Positions 8,101 to 15,075 of a stretch of 20,961 nt of DNA are shown one piece after another. Origin of the DNA: JASSUD01 sp031963045 (GTDB taxonomy: Bacteria; Pseudomonadota; Gammaproteobacteria; Burkholderiales; Burkholderiaceae); assembly GCA_031963045.1 (NCBI GenBank), contig JASSUK010000033.1, positions 1-20,961 of the forward strand, given 5' to 3'. The notes below the pieces were generated by a model. That model worked only from the letters and a program-made list of their open reading frames with translations. It made no database searches and had not been told where the DNA came from. The position numbers and the translations under genes were made by a program. The stretch's first letter is position 1. Each line of letters starts with the position of its first letter.

Positions 8101-8191
8101 AACCGTTAGTGCACAAGATGATCTTGCTGGGCCAGCCTGCTTTCTAAGGCCAGGTGATGCAGGGTTTGAAGAATGCGAAGCCTGCCAATAA
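5177..8191 (+). CDS. nrdA: class Ia ribonucleoside-diphosphate reductase, alpha subunit (NrdA)
   Basis: The large subunit reduces ribonucleoside diphosphates to deoxy forms with radical transfer from NrdB. Starting at ATG 5177 it has 1004 residues, as in Burkholderia NrdA. An N-terminal ATP-cone (about residues 48-150, YNVIRRNGSVVPFEP onward) provides overall dATP/ATP control. The active site is complete: redox cysteines Cys392 (QLSSCYLTT) and Cys621 (EIAVCNLGSIN), NLCTE with Asn604, thiyl-radical Cys606 and Glu608, radical-transfer Tyr939-Tyr940 (TTYYLR), and the C-terminal shuttle cysteines 1000 and 1003 (CEACQ). ATG 5177 has no good ribosome binding site, and the frame is open upstream to 4922, so the start rests on family length. 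nrdB follows after 109 nt. Regulation by NrdR is indicated by the upstream boxes. Confidence 0.96.
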   Translation: MNASTDLSIAEPLTSDSAAHLALEQALAHSLSAQATSETLLAQSVTFADYNVIRRNGSVVPFEPAKIALAIHKAFLAVHSATYGEHSAESARTRELVEEITHAVVRALLRSRSQGGTFHIEDIQDQVELALMRAGEHHVARSYVLYREKRAQARLQAQEQVQKALEAQAPGMQVTENGVLRPLDKLALLALITSACEGLGEYAKPDPIVSETIKNLYDGVPMSQVYDCAILAARTLIEKDPVYSRVAARILLHTLRREVFEEEVLQAHMHTRYAQAFSRAIARGIEVQLLDERLATFDLARLGAALDASRDLKFGYLGLQTLYDRYFLHHEGQRIELPQVFFMRVAMGLSLNETDREARAIEFYNVLSSFDFMSSTPTLFNAGTRRPQLSSCYLTTVGDDLEAIYEALKENALLSKFAGGLGNDWTPVRALGSHIKGTNGKSQGVVPFLKVVNDTAVAVNQGGKRKGAVCAYLETWHLDIEEFLELRKNTGDDRRRTHDMNTANWIPDLFMKRVMEEGEWTLFSPSDCPDLHDLYGAEFDTAYQEYEARAARGEIRLFKKVPAAQLWRKMLGMLFETGHPWITFKDPCNIRSPQQHMGVVHSSNLCTEITLNTNDEEIAVCNLGSINLVAHLLPDVVSETDRSNGKMIGAHVLNHDKLKKTIQTAMRMLDNVIDLNYYAVQKARHSNIKHRPVGLGMMGFQDCLQQLRVPYACTEAVEFADRSMEVICYYAYAASSELARERGCYATYKGSLWDRGIIGQDSIAMLETARKGYIEVDRSSTLDWDALRVQIATHGMRNSNCVAIAPTATISNIIGVSACIEPTFQNLFVKSNLSGEFTIVNEYLVRDLKARGLWDEVMVADLKYFDGALGRIERIPEDLRALYATAFEMNPVWLVEAAARRQKWIDQGQSLNIYMAGASGKKLDEIYKLAWKRGLKTTYYLRTMGATHVEKSTVEKGVLNAVAVGSPQNDSQSAQTVSAQDDLAGPACFLRPGDAGFEECEACQ

Positions 8192-8208
8192 AAGGTCTAC
8201 TAACTTAC

Positions 8209-8262
8209 GCGCCACCGCATGTTGAGGTGATAAAGCAACCTCAACATGCGTATCACCGGCGC
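8209..8262. repeat. nrdA-nrdB intercistronic hairpin, related to the aacatgcg repeat family
   Basis: Perfect 13-bp arms cgcatgttgaggt (8216-8228) and acctcaacatgcg (8238-8250) enclose a 9-nt loop; outer arms gcgcc (8209-8213) and ggcgc (8258-8262) can extend the stem. There is no T-run, so it is more likely an mRNA-processing or stability element than a terminator. The right half, aacatgcgtatcaccggc, resembles the repeat cores at 3103-3119 and 13421-13437. Confidence 0.75.
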
Positions 8263-8300
8263 ATCATCTCCATACTGCCGCAGCACTATCAGGAAACATT

Positions 8301-9440
8301 ATGAGTTCAACACTTGACTGGGAAGAAACACAAACCAGCGCCTCTTCACAAGATACACCATCACCCACTACACCTAAATCGGCGGCATCTGCTCTCTCTG
8401 ATGCGGCGGCTGCTACCCAAGCTGCACGCGTAAAAGCAGCAGATAAACGCATTATCAATGGCAAAACCGATGTAAACCAGTTAGTGCCTATTAAATACAA
8501 ATGGGCTTGGGAAAAATATCTTGCTGGTTGCTCAAACCACTGGATGCCGCAAGAAATTAATATGTCGCGCGATATTGCGCTGTGGAAAGATCCCAATGGC
8601 TTAACTGAGGATGAACGCCGCCTCGTTAAACGGAACTTAGGTTTTTTTGTTACAGCGGATTCACTCGCTGCTAATAATATTGTGCTTGGAATTTACCGCT
8701 TTATCACCGCGCCAGAATGCCGCCAGTTTTTATTATTCCAGGCCTTCAATGAAGCCGTGCATACGCACTCTTACCAGTACATCGTTGAGTCCTTGGGTCT
8801 GGATGAGGCCGAAATATTCAATGCTTATCATGAAATAGACTCCATTCGCGCCAAAGATGAATTCCTGCTTTCCTTCATCCAGCCTCTCACCGAGCCCACT
8901 TTCCAAACGGGTACAGTAGAAGCGGATCAAACCTTGCTGAAATCCATCATCGTGTTCGCCTGTGTAATGGAGGGCTTGTTCTTTTATGTAGGCTTTACGC
9001 AGATTTTGGCGCTGGGTCGGCAAAACAAAATGACAGGCTCTGCTGAGCAGTACCAATACATTCTCAGAGATGAGTCTTTGCACTGCAATTTCGGTATTGA
9101 TCTGATCAATCAAATCAAACTAGAAAACCCTCATTTATGGACCGCAGAATTTCGTCAAGAAATCGCTGAGCTCTTTAAAAAAGCAGTAGACCTAGAGTAC
9201 CGCTACGCAGAAGACACCATGCCACGCGGAGTACTAGGGCTCAATGCTGCAATGTTCAAAGGCTATTTACGCTTTATTTGTAATCGCCGCTGCATGCAAA
9301 TTGGCCTGGACCCTCTCTTTCCCAATGAAGAAAATCCGTTTCCTTGGATGAGTGAAATGATCGATCTGAAAAAAGAGCGTAATTTCTTTGAAACACGTGT
9401 GATTGAATATCAGACCGGTGGGATGTTGAATTGGGAGTAA
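8301..9440 (+). CDS. nrdB: class Ia ribonucleoside-diphosphate reductase, beta subunit (NrdB)
   Basis: The small subunit carries the diiron centre and tyrosyl radical that start NrdA catalysis. All ligands are visible with the spacing of E. coli NrdB: Asp120 (TADSLAANN), Glu151 and His154 (NEAVHTHSY), radical Tyr158, Glu224 (CVMEGLFF), Glu258 and His261 (RDESLHCNF). The first 50 residues are Ala/Ser/Thr-rich and poorly conserved, as in Burkholderia homologues. The C-terminus ends GGMLNWE, the tail that docks on NrdA. ATG 8301 has agga 7 nt upstream. It is 379 residues, within family range, and is presumably transcribed with nrdA from the NrdR-controlled promoter. Confidence 0.96.
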   Translation: MSSTLDWEETQTSASSQDTPSPTTPKSAASALSDAAAATQAARVKAADKRIINGKTDVNQLVPIKYKWAWEKYLAGCSNHWMPQEINMSRDIALWKDPNGLTEDERRLVKRNLGFFVTADSLAANNIVLGIYRFITAPECRQFLLFQAFNEAVHTHSYQYIVESLGLDEAEIFNAYHEIDSIRAKDEFLLSFIQPLTEPTFQTGTVEADQTLLKSIIVFACVMEGLFFYVGFTQILALGRQNKMTGSAEQYQYILRDESLHCNFGIDLINQIKLENPHLWTAEFRQEIAELFKKAVDLEYRYAEDTMPRGVLGLNAAMFKGYLRFICNRRCMQIGLDPLFPNEENPFPWMSEMIDLKKERNFFETRVIEYQTGGMLNWE

Positions 9441-9448
9441 GTGGCTTT

Positions 9449-9477
9449 GCCCCTGATTTTGGTCAATTTTCAGGGGC
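9449..9477 (+). terminator. hairpin after nrdB, probable terminator
   Basis: Arms gcccctga (9449-9456) and tcaggggc (9470-9477) form a perfect 8-bp stem with an AT-rich loop, starting 8 nt after the nrdB stop. A T-run is lacking downstream, which lowers confidence in intrinsic termination. Confidence 0.45.
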
Positions 9478-9733
9478 TTAGTCCAGGCTATTGCAGTGAT
9501 TACTCAGTAATATTGCCTACCTTAAAACCAGAGAGTTGCTTGATGGTTAAGGTAATCAGTATCGGTTTATTACAGATATTGAGTTAGATGCTGCGTTAAA
9601 AGCAAAAGCATTGCGATTTTCTCCTTTTGAAAAAGAGAGCGGCACTTTGATGGGGTGCCGTTGCCGAGAGTCACCCCTTGGGCGGTTTACCTTATGAAGC
9701 AGCAATGCTCTCTTTTCTAAAAAAGGATCAGAT
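9478..9733 (+). promoter_or_regulatory. non-coding leader of the ankyrin gene, with hairpins
   Basis: No gene is recognised in this 256-bp gap. An inverted repeat accttaaaacc (9519-9529) / ggttaaggt (9545-9553) is present. Further on, cggcac (9640-9645) can pair with gtgccg (9655-9660), while ggggtg (9652-9657) can instead pair with cacccc (9672-9677); the two stems exclude each other. A plus-strand frame from about 9552 to 9695 (reading IELDAALKAKALRFSPFEKE) looks coding-like but has no start and may be a remnant. The gap ends with a good ribosome binding site, agga at 9724-9727. Confidence 0.45.
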
Positions 9734-12148
9734 ATGGTGCATGCCCTGTCTAACAATAGTTCTACCTCTTTCTTCAGTGCATATCTCCCCGCTTTTGCTA
9801 AGCGTACCTCCACTGCACAAACTGCAACTCCGGAGGGCCAAAATAGTATTAGCGACATAGAGGCTGCCATAGAGGCCGCCATTGAAAAAGCACTGTCTAG
9901 AATCCGTGAAAAAAACAATCTGCTAAATCGGGTTCCTCCAGAAATATGGTTAGAAATACTAAAAAATTGCTTGCCAAATGATTTTAGAAACTTCTCATTA
10001 ACGAGTAAAACGGGCCTTGCTTACGCATATAGGGCGCTATCTGAGCTATTCCATCCAGAAATGAAGGAGCTTTGTTCGGAAGAAGATGGAGAGAAAATAT
10101 ACAAAATATTATTTTCCCAACAAGCTAAAAGAGCGTTTCTCACAAGCCCAGCCTTCGAAGAGCTCATTTATAGCGTTTTCTTCCAAGAGATCAAAAGAGG
10201 TCATCCTGTTGAAGCGATGAAGCTGATGTTATCGGATAAACCGAATGACTCAGAGTGTATCCGACAGTATTTGGTAGATAGTGGACTTTCCTTGCCACGG
10301 GAAAAATTGGCGGATAAGGAACGGGTGCGTTTTTTACGTAACAATATAACCGCGCTGCTTATACAAAGTGAAGAGCCCTGTATGGAGGCTTTTTGGAACA
10401 TTCCAAGTAACAGGCTTGCAGGTGGGTTGATGTCTGCCTTTTTAACCGAAAATAGTCATGACGTGGTGTCAAACATGGTTAAAAGCAACCTGTTTCTCCA
10501 CGCCCATAGGTATGGGGAGCCTCAGTTGAACCCCATATATTGGGCAGCCCAGTCTGGAATGCAAGGCTTCCTTTCCTTATTGCTAGAGATGGGCATGGAA
10601 GTGGATGAGCATGATGGGCAAAGAAATGGAGGAGGCCTGCATGGTGCTGTACAAGAGGGGCATGTTGAGATTGTTCAACGCTTATTATCCCAGTACGATG
10701 CAAACCCTAATTTGCGAGATGGGCAAGGAAGAACGCCTCTGAACATTGCCGTTGAAAAGGGGCATATCCGTATAATTAAATGCTTGCTAATAGGCTGTGC
10801 AAGTATGGACATACCCGATTTTCAAGGGAGGATTCCATTACATGCTGCTGTTGCTCAAAACCATACGGCGATAGCCCAAGTCTTATTGGAGCTTGGCGCC
10901 TTGTTAGCGCTTCAACGCCATGTAAATTGGCAAGATGCTAATGGGAAATCTCCGCTGCACATAGCCATTCAAGAGCGCAATGTTCAGATAATCCGACTTT
11001 TACTAGCGCATGGCGCAGAAATGGACTTGCTAGATTCTGAAGGAATGAGCCCACTACATATCGCCACTCAAAATAAGCGTATTAAGCTCGTCAGACTCTT
11101 GCTTCAACACAGCAGAAGCAGCATAAATGTGCAAAATACTCAAAAAATAACTGCACTGCATATTGCCGCTAATCAAAACGCTGCCCCAATAGTTAAACTT
11201 TTACTGAAGTGCGGTGCCGATGCCAATTTGAGTGATGCTAAAAAAATGACTGCGCTGCACCTCGCAGCGAAAAATGGCCATGTAGAGATAGCTAAGCTCT
11301 TAGTTGCTAGGGGTGCAGAGGTCAATTTGCAAGGCCTAAAAAAAATAACGGCACTCCATCTAGCAGCGGCTGAGGGGAGCGCGGATATAGTCCAACTTTT
11401 ATTGGCGCATGGTGCAAAAGTAGATTTACAAGATGATTATGGAATAACTGCACTTCACCTAGCTGCTGAAAATGGTCAGACAAAGGTAGTTAGATGCTTA
11501 CTTGAGCAAGGTGCGCAGGTAAATCTACAGAATTCTAGAAAAATCAGTGCGCTGCATATCGCAGCAGCCAAAGGCTATAGCAAAATAGTTACACTTTTAC
11601 TGATGCACGGTGCGCAAATTAATTTACCAGATACGGCAGGCATCACTGCACAGCACATCGCAGTTGAAAAGGGTCATATTCAGATGGTCAGGCTTTTCTT
11701 GCAGTACAGAGTATGGATAGATCCGCAGAGCTTAGAAAACATTACGCCTTTATATATCGCAGCCGCCGCTGGGCATCTGGAGATAGCTAGACTGTTACTT
11801 AAGTGCGGTGCAAATAAAGACGTAAGAAACTCAAAAAATATGACTCCATTGCATGTTGCCGTTAAAAATGGCCACATGCAAATAGTTATGCTTTTGCTTA
11901 AACATGGTGCAGAAATGGATCTACGCGGTGGGATTAAAAATAGGACCTCATTAGAAATAGCGGCCGAAAATGGTCGCGCGACGATAGCTAAATGTTTACT
12001 GGAACACGGTGCAAAAGCCGATTTACGAGCGCTCAAAAAAATAGTTCCAGTAAATAATTTATTCGCCAAAATAGGCTACCGCTCCATAATTGAATTGGTG
12101 AGCAAAAACTATAGTGCTTGGTACGAAAAACCCCTTAGTTGGTTTTGA
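9734..12148 (+). CDS. F-box and ankyrin-repeat protein, candidate host-directed effector
   Basis: An 804-residue protein with three parts. Residues 1-60 are Ser/Thr/Ala-rich with an Ala/Glu helix (IEAAIEAAIEKALSRI). Residues 63-102 match the F-box pattern: NRVPPEIWLEIL, then LPNDFRNFSLTSKTGLAYAYR. In eukaryotes the F-box binds Skp1 in SCF ubiquitin ligases, and bacterial symbionts and pathogens use secreted F-box proteins the same way. From about residue 265 to 800 there are 15 recognisable ankyrin repeats (TALHLAA-x-NGH-x-EIAKLLLxxGA) and one degenerate final copy; these would select the target. The linker 110-260 is helical and unknown. No signal peptide or membrane segment is visible, so export would need a type III or IV system, not seen here. 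ATG 9734 has ggatcag just upstream. Codon use is more AT-rich than in the neighbouring nrdB. F-box assignment is by motif only. Confidence 0.88.
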   Translation: MVHALSNNSSTSFFSAYLPAFAKRTSTAQTATPEGQNSISDIEAAIEAAIEKALSRIREKNNLLNRVPPEIWLEILKNCLPNDFRNFSLTSKTGLAYAYRALSELFHPEMKELCSEEDGEKIYKILFSQQAKRAFLTSPAFEELIYSVFFQEIKRGHPVEAMKLMLSDKPNDSECIRQYLVDSGLSLPREKLADKERVRFLRNNITALLIQSEEPCMEAFWNIPSNRLAGGLMSAFLTENSHDVVSNMVKSNLFLHAHRYGEPQLNPIYWAAQSGMQGFLSLLLEMGMEVDEHDGQRNGGGLHGAVQEGHVEIVQRLLSQYDANPNLRDGQGRTPLNIAVEKGHIRIIKCLLIGCASMDIPDFQGRIPLHAAVAQNHTAIAQVLLELGALLALQRHVNWQDANGKSPLHIAIQERNVQIIRLLLAHGAEMDLLDSEGMSPLHIATQNKRIKLVRLLLQHSRSSINVQNTQKITALHIAANQNAAPIVKLLLKCGADANLSDAKKMTALHLAAKNGHVEIAKLLVARGAEVNLQGLKKITALHLAAAEGSADIVQLLLAHGAKVDLQDDYGITALHLAAENGQTKVVRCLLEQGAQVNLQNSRKISALHIAAAKGYSKIVTLLLMHGAQINLPDTAGITAQHIAVEKGHIQMVRLFLQYRVWIDPQSLENITPLYIAAAAGHLEIARLLLKCGANKDVRNSKNMTPLHVAVKNGHMQIVMLLLKHGAEMDLRGGIKNRTSLEIAAENGRATIAKCLLEHGAKADLRALKKIVPVNNLFAKIGYRSIIELVSKNYSAWYEKPLSWF

Positions 12149-12328
12149 CGAACGATCTCCCGATTCTGTACCCTCATTTTTTACTGCTACTTCCTGCATA
12201 AACCTGGCCCCATAGCGTGCATTGTTTGGCATACTCCAGTTAATATCAGAATGTCTTACATTTAAAATTTTTAGCGATACATTTTTCTATTTTTAAACGT
12301 GTTTTTTGTAATGCCTTACCGTTTATAA
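12149..12328. other. AT-rich intergenic region before the H1-like gene
   Basis: No gene is seen. The region presumably contains the promoter of the H1-like gene; cttaca near 12255 and a gatacat-like segment near 12276 are possible hexamers but fit poorly. It ends in a near-consensus ribosome binding site, aggagg at 12329-12334, seven bases before the ATG. Confidence 0.4.
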
Positions 12329-12341
12329 AGGAGGCCATCTA

Positions 12342-13292
12342 ATGGCAAAAGCAGCGTCGAAGGTGACAACGAAAGCAGCACAAAAAGTAGGGGATAAGGC
12401 TACCCCTATGGCCGATATGAAAAAAACAGGGGTGCAAAAAATACCTGCCAAGGCAGTAACGAGTAAAACTGCAACAAAAAAACAAGTGGCTTCTAAAACT
12501 GCCCCGTCAACCAAAGCGGTTACTGCTCCTAAAACAGCAAATATCAAGCCAGCAGCAGTTAAAACGGTAGCAGTGGGTAAAGCGATAGCTAAAAAAGTAG
12601 CGGTTAAGGCAGAAGCTATGCAGGAAATGATAACTAGCACGTCAGAAGCAATGGATGCGATGGTGGAGAAGGTTATCAGTGCGGTAGTAGATGCAATAAT
12701 ACATGCTGCTACCAATGCAGCAGCTATCGCTAAAACAGCAATCGATCAAACGGGTGTAAAAAGTACGGCGAGCGTTGCACACAAAGCGGCTGCACCGAGC
12801 AAAAGTGCTGCAGCTCCAAAAACGGCCAGCCCTACACGCAAAACAGCCTCTGCAGTAGCTGCAAAAAACAGCGCCAAACCAGCAGCTCAAGTAGCCGACA
12901 CTAAAAAAGCATCCATCCCCAAAACCAGTGCAACTGTAGCTACAAAAAAAGGGACTGCTACACCCAAGATTGCTCAGAAAGCACCAGTCCAAAAAGTAGC
13001 CGCTTCAAAATCCGTAACTTCACCATCTGCACCGAAAAAGTCTGCAGCAAAGACGGCCACTCAAAAAGTAGAAGCATCTAAAACACCAGCCAAAAAACAA
13101 TCACCTGCTGCGCAAAAACGCACGGCCGAGGCAAAAGCGCCTGCTACGACTAGTACTCCTAAAAAAGCCGCTGCCAAAAAAGGGACGGCTTCTAAAAAGA
13201 GTGCAAGCGCTTCCAAATCAAGCACCTCCACGTTGAAAACCACGCTAGCGCCCAATACCCCTTGGCCTTTCCCCATCCATGAGCGGCCTTAA
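12342..13292 (+). CDS. histone H1-like, Lys/Ala-rich nucleoid protein
   Basis: The 316-residue protein is dominated by Ala, Lys, Pro, Ser and Thr in irregular AAKK/KAAPK/KTA patterns, like the C-terminal tail of histone H1 and the AlgP/HctB-type proteins of Burkholderiales. Such proteins bind and compact DNA without sequence specificity. Between two basic tails (about 1-85 and 143-316) lies a roughly 55-residue stretch, VKAEAMQEMITSTSEAMDAMVEKVI onward, with few charges and a helical amphipathic pattern. The C-terminus ends TPWPFPIHERP, similar to the WPFP ending I recall for Burkholderia homologues. The strongest ribosome binding site in the window (aggagg, 7 nt spacing) suggests high expression. 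A PhaF-like phasin is an alternative, but there the helical domain is N-terminal. Location near nrdB is also, as I recall, the Burkholderia arrangement, here with the ankyrin gene in between. Confidence 0.8.
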   Translation: MAKAASKVTTKAAQKVGDKATPMADMKKTGVQKIPAKAVTSKTATKKQVASKTAPSTKAVTAPKTANIKPAAVKTVAVGKAIAKKVAVKAEAMQEMITSTSEAMDAMVEKVISAVVDAIIHAATNAAAIAKTAIDQTGVKSTASVAHKAAAPSKSAAAPKTASPTRKTASAVAAKNSAKPAAQVADTKKASIPKTSATVATKKGTATPKIAQKAPVQKVAASKSVTSPSAPKKSAAKTATQKVEASKTPAKKQSPAAQKRTAEAKAPATTSTPKKAAAKKGTASKKSASASKSSTSTLKTTLAPNTPWPFPIHERP

Positions 13293-13323
13293 AGCAATTT
13301 GCCGCTAAAAAATGGTGAGCAAC

Positions 13324-13438
13324 GTTCCCCAACATGCGCACTACCGACTTTTGATCATTGCTTTTAAATATATATGCAGGTTTTTAAATGGCGATGGTCA
13401 TTATGTTGGGGGGGCAGATCACATGCGTACCACCGACA
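13324..13438. repeat. degenerate copy of the aacatgcg intergenic repeat
   Basis: Bases 13326-13360 (ccccaacatgcgcactaccg, then gacttttgatcattgctttt) align with 3098-3136 of the 140-bp element. An inverted arm, ccccaacat (13327-13335) / atgttgggg (13403-13411), remains, and a further core copy acatgcgtaccaccgac lies at 13421-13437. The right part overlaps the end of the minus-strand gene at 13384-14280, whose last 17 or so codons are repeat sequence. Confidence 0.65.
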
Positions 13439-14280
13439 ATAGAGCGATCCGCTTTCATTAGAGGGTTCTCATTTAATGTGGTGAGATATCCTTCGAGAGT
13501 ATGCAAAATTTTTGAACGTTTTTTTACTTGATACGCATAAAATTCAAATCCAATGCAATAGGTTATGCTTAACGCTGCTAATGGTAATGTGGCTGTAAAA
13601 ATAAAAGCCGATATAGTTAAACCTACTGCTATCACAAAATTAATTATACGAAGGATATTGGAAGGTTGCTTTTTATCCAGGACGCTGTTGACTTTTTCGA
13701 AGTCTTGTAAGATGTCTTTTAATGGGCTAAAAGCTTTATATCTCGCCGGAGAGTTATTTTGAAAGTTCTCTAAAGGAGATCCTGGTGGGGTGGTTTGGTT
13801 AGGGCGAGGGCTTTGGCTTTTAAAAAAATCGGGCATGTTAAAAATATCTTGTATTTCTTTAAAACCATGCAGCAGTTGCTCTAACTTATAATCAAACCCC
13901 TCTACAGATTCACATACTTCTTTGAAATACGGCAATTTTTCACGCTGTTCCATTAATGATATGGCTGCTTCAAATGCTCCAAGCGCTATAGCATATTCAC
14001 GTTGGATTTCAATATTATTTTCAGAAATGGAAGTGTTAATTCTAAGCGATACTGCTTTACTTCTAGTGTGGCGGTGTGTGATCTGCCTATGCGGGCCTGC
14101 CGGCGCTTGCTCCATTGAGGAGCGAAGAGTGGGCGTGAAATCGGTCGAATGTCTGGGGCTTTGCCCGAGCGTTGATTCCAGGCGCTCGCTTGGACGTTGA
14201 GGGGGAGTATGTCGTCGAGGGGAAAGTCCAAAGGGCATAAAACACCAATTAGATAGAGTAATATTATTTATCATCGGCAT
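13384..14280 (-). CDS. orphan protein with C-terminal membrane hairpin, possible effector
   Basis: A 298-residue protein I do not recognise. Residues 1-80 are polar and rich in Pro, Ser, Arg and His (repeated SPR/TPP motifs); 85-150 look helical (EREYAIALGAFEAAISLMEQ region); 155-185 are again Pro/Ser/Asn-rich with SP motifs; two hydrophobic segments at about 211-231 and 232-251 could form a membrane hairpin, followed by a basic stretch KKRSK. There is no N-terminal signal peptide. Start ATG 14280 has gagaga upstream; Met3 and Met15 are alternatives. The last residues (VGGTHVICPPNIMTIAI) are encoded within an intergenic repeat, suggesting the original stop was lost. A secreted, membrane-targeted effector is inference from composition and context. 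Confidence 0.65.
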   Translation of the reverse strand: MPMINNITLSNWCFMPFGLSPRRHTPPQRPSERLESTLGQSPRHSTDFTPTLRSSMEQAPAGPHRQITHRHTRSKAVSLRINTSISENNIEIQREYAIALGAFEAAISLMEQREKLPYFKEVCESVEGFDYKLEQLLHGFKEIQDIFNMPDFFKSQSPRPNQTTPPGSPLENFQNNSPARYKAFSPLKDILQDFEKVNSVLDKKQPSNILRIINFVIAVGLTISAFIFTATLPLAALSITYCIGFEFYAYQVKKRSKILHTLEGYLTTLNENPLMKADRSIVGGTHVICPPNIMTIAI

Positions 14281-14583
14281 AGCAGGTCTCTCTCAATAAG
14301 TTTCACTATTCTCTTCGAGAAAAATTTATTTTTTGGATAGGATCAAAGGTTGATTCGAAGAGTGTTTTGTATGTTTACTATACGTTGAAATACTGATTTT
14401 CTGATTTGTAGAGAGGGGTAATTACCTGTTTAAGGTAATAGAATGGCTGTGAGAATAAATGTATAGAAATGCACTGCTGCAGAGTAAATCTTCCAGCAGT
14501 GCTATACAGCAGGCGATAGTGTACGCCTTATAGATGAAGATGCAACCAATCGTGTAGTTAAGGCAAAATTGGAGATTACAATT
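14281..14583. other. intergenic gap with hairpin and gene remnant
   Basis: This 303-bp AT-rich gap lies between two minus-strand genes. It contains a perfect 9-bp inverted repeat gcactgctg (14471-14479) / cagcagtgc (14494-14502) and, overlapping it, a possible plus-strand remnant of a glycine-zipper protein (14488-14580). The promoter of the orphan gene ending at 14280 should lie in the left part; no clear hexamers were identified. Confidence 0.45.
14488..14580 (+). pseudogene. possible remnant of a glycine-zipper protein C-terminus, opposite strand
   Basis: Translated on the plus strand, this stretch reads IFQQCYTAGDSVRLIDEDA then TNRVVKAK. It resembles the end of the adjacent minus-strand lipoprotein, EIFYAGDRVRLLTSQGVTRV; at the DNA level aaatcttc and gcaggcga are shared. 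There is a TAA just upstream (14485-14487) and no start, so it is not a working gene. It may be a decayed inverted duplicate. The match is short and could be chance. Confidence 0.3.
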
Positions 14584-15075
14584 TTAGTGTGTCACGCGTG
14601 TGACGCCCTGGCTGGTTAACAAACGAACGCGGTCGCCTGCATAGAAGATTTCTCTCGTCACTTCTTGGGTAATAGCGCGCAAGCTGCCGTTATCTAAACG
14701 TACGGTGATTTCAACACCATCTTTAGTGCTAAAACGCTGTTCTGCTTGATTGCCTATGAGCGCACCTGCAATGCCCCCGCCGACGCCGGTGATCAAAGAG
14801 CCATGTCCTCCGCCAAAGGCACTTCCTACTGCGGCACCCGCTAAGCCGCCTCCAAGGGTTCCAAGGCCTGAAGGTTGCCCATTATCATTTTGAATTTTGA
14901 CGAGACGCGTACTTTCAACTACTCCGAAACGAATATGTGCTTCGCGTTGTGCTTGCCCGCCTCTATAAACATCTGCTGCACTGCTTTGATAAGCGCAACC
15001 TTGCAAGCTTGCAAGGCCAATTAAAGAAGCGGCAAGGGGAATAATCAGTGCACATCGAGAAAAAAAAGAACGCAT
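14584..15075 (-). CDS. glycine-zipper 2TM outer-membrane lipoprotein, SlyB/Pcp type
   Basis: From the ATG at 15075 the protein has 163 residues: a signal peptide with basic start (MRSFFSR), hydrophobic core and lipobox LQGC with Cys27 as the lipidated residue. The SlyB-like body contains a glycine zipper at about 70-112 (GLGTLGGGLAGAAVGSAFGG then GGGIAGALIGNQAE) and a C-terminal beta domain ending FYAGDRVRLLTSQGVTRV. Proteins of this type sit in the outer membrane facing the periplasm and are linked to envelope integrity. The longer start at 15108 adds 11 residues before the signal peptide and lacks a ribosome binding site, whereas ggaa lies 7-8 nt before 15075, so the inner start is preferred. 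It lies downstream of the PfkB-type kinase gene on the same strand, 149 nt away. Confidence 0.88.
   Translation of the reverse strand: MRSFFSRCALIIPLAASLIGLASLQGCAYQSSAADVYRGGQAQREAHIRFGVVESTRLVKIQNDNGQPSGLGTLGGGLAGAAVGSAFGGGHGSLITGVGGGIAGALIGNQAEQRFSTKDGVEITVRLDNGSLRAITQEVTREIFYAGDRVRLLTSQGVTRVTH

Noticed and set aside
9552..9695. Plus-strand coding-like stretch before the ankyrin gene
   Set aside because: There is no start codon with a ribosome binding site, it ends before the ankyrin ATG in another frame, and no family is recognised; noted only as a possible remnant.
12323..12715. 130-codon hydrophobic minus-strand frame over the H1-like gene
   Set aside because: The Ala/Val/Ile-rich translation is what the reverse of gca/aaa/act codons gives. 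The plus-strand gene has a strong ribosome binding site and a family resemblance.
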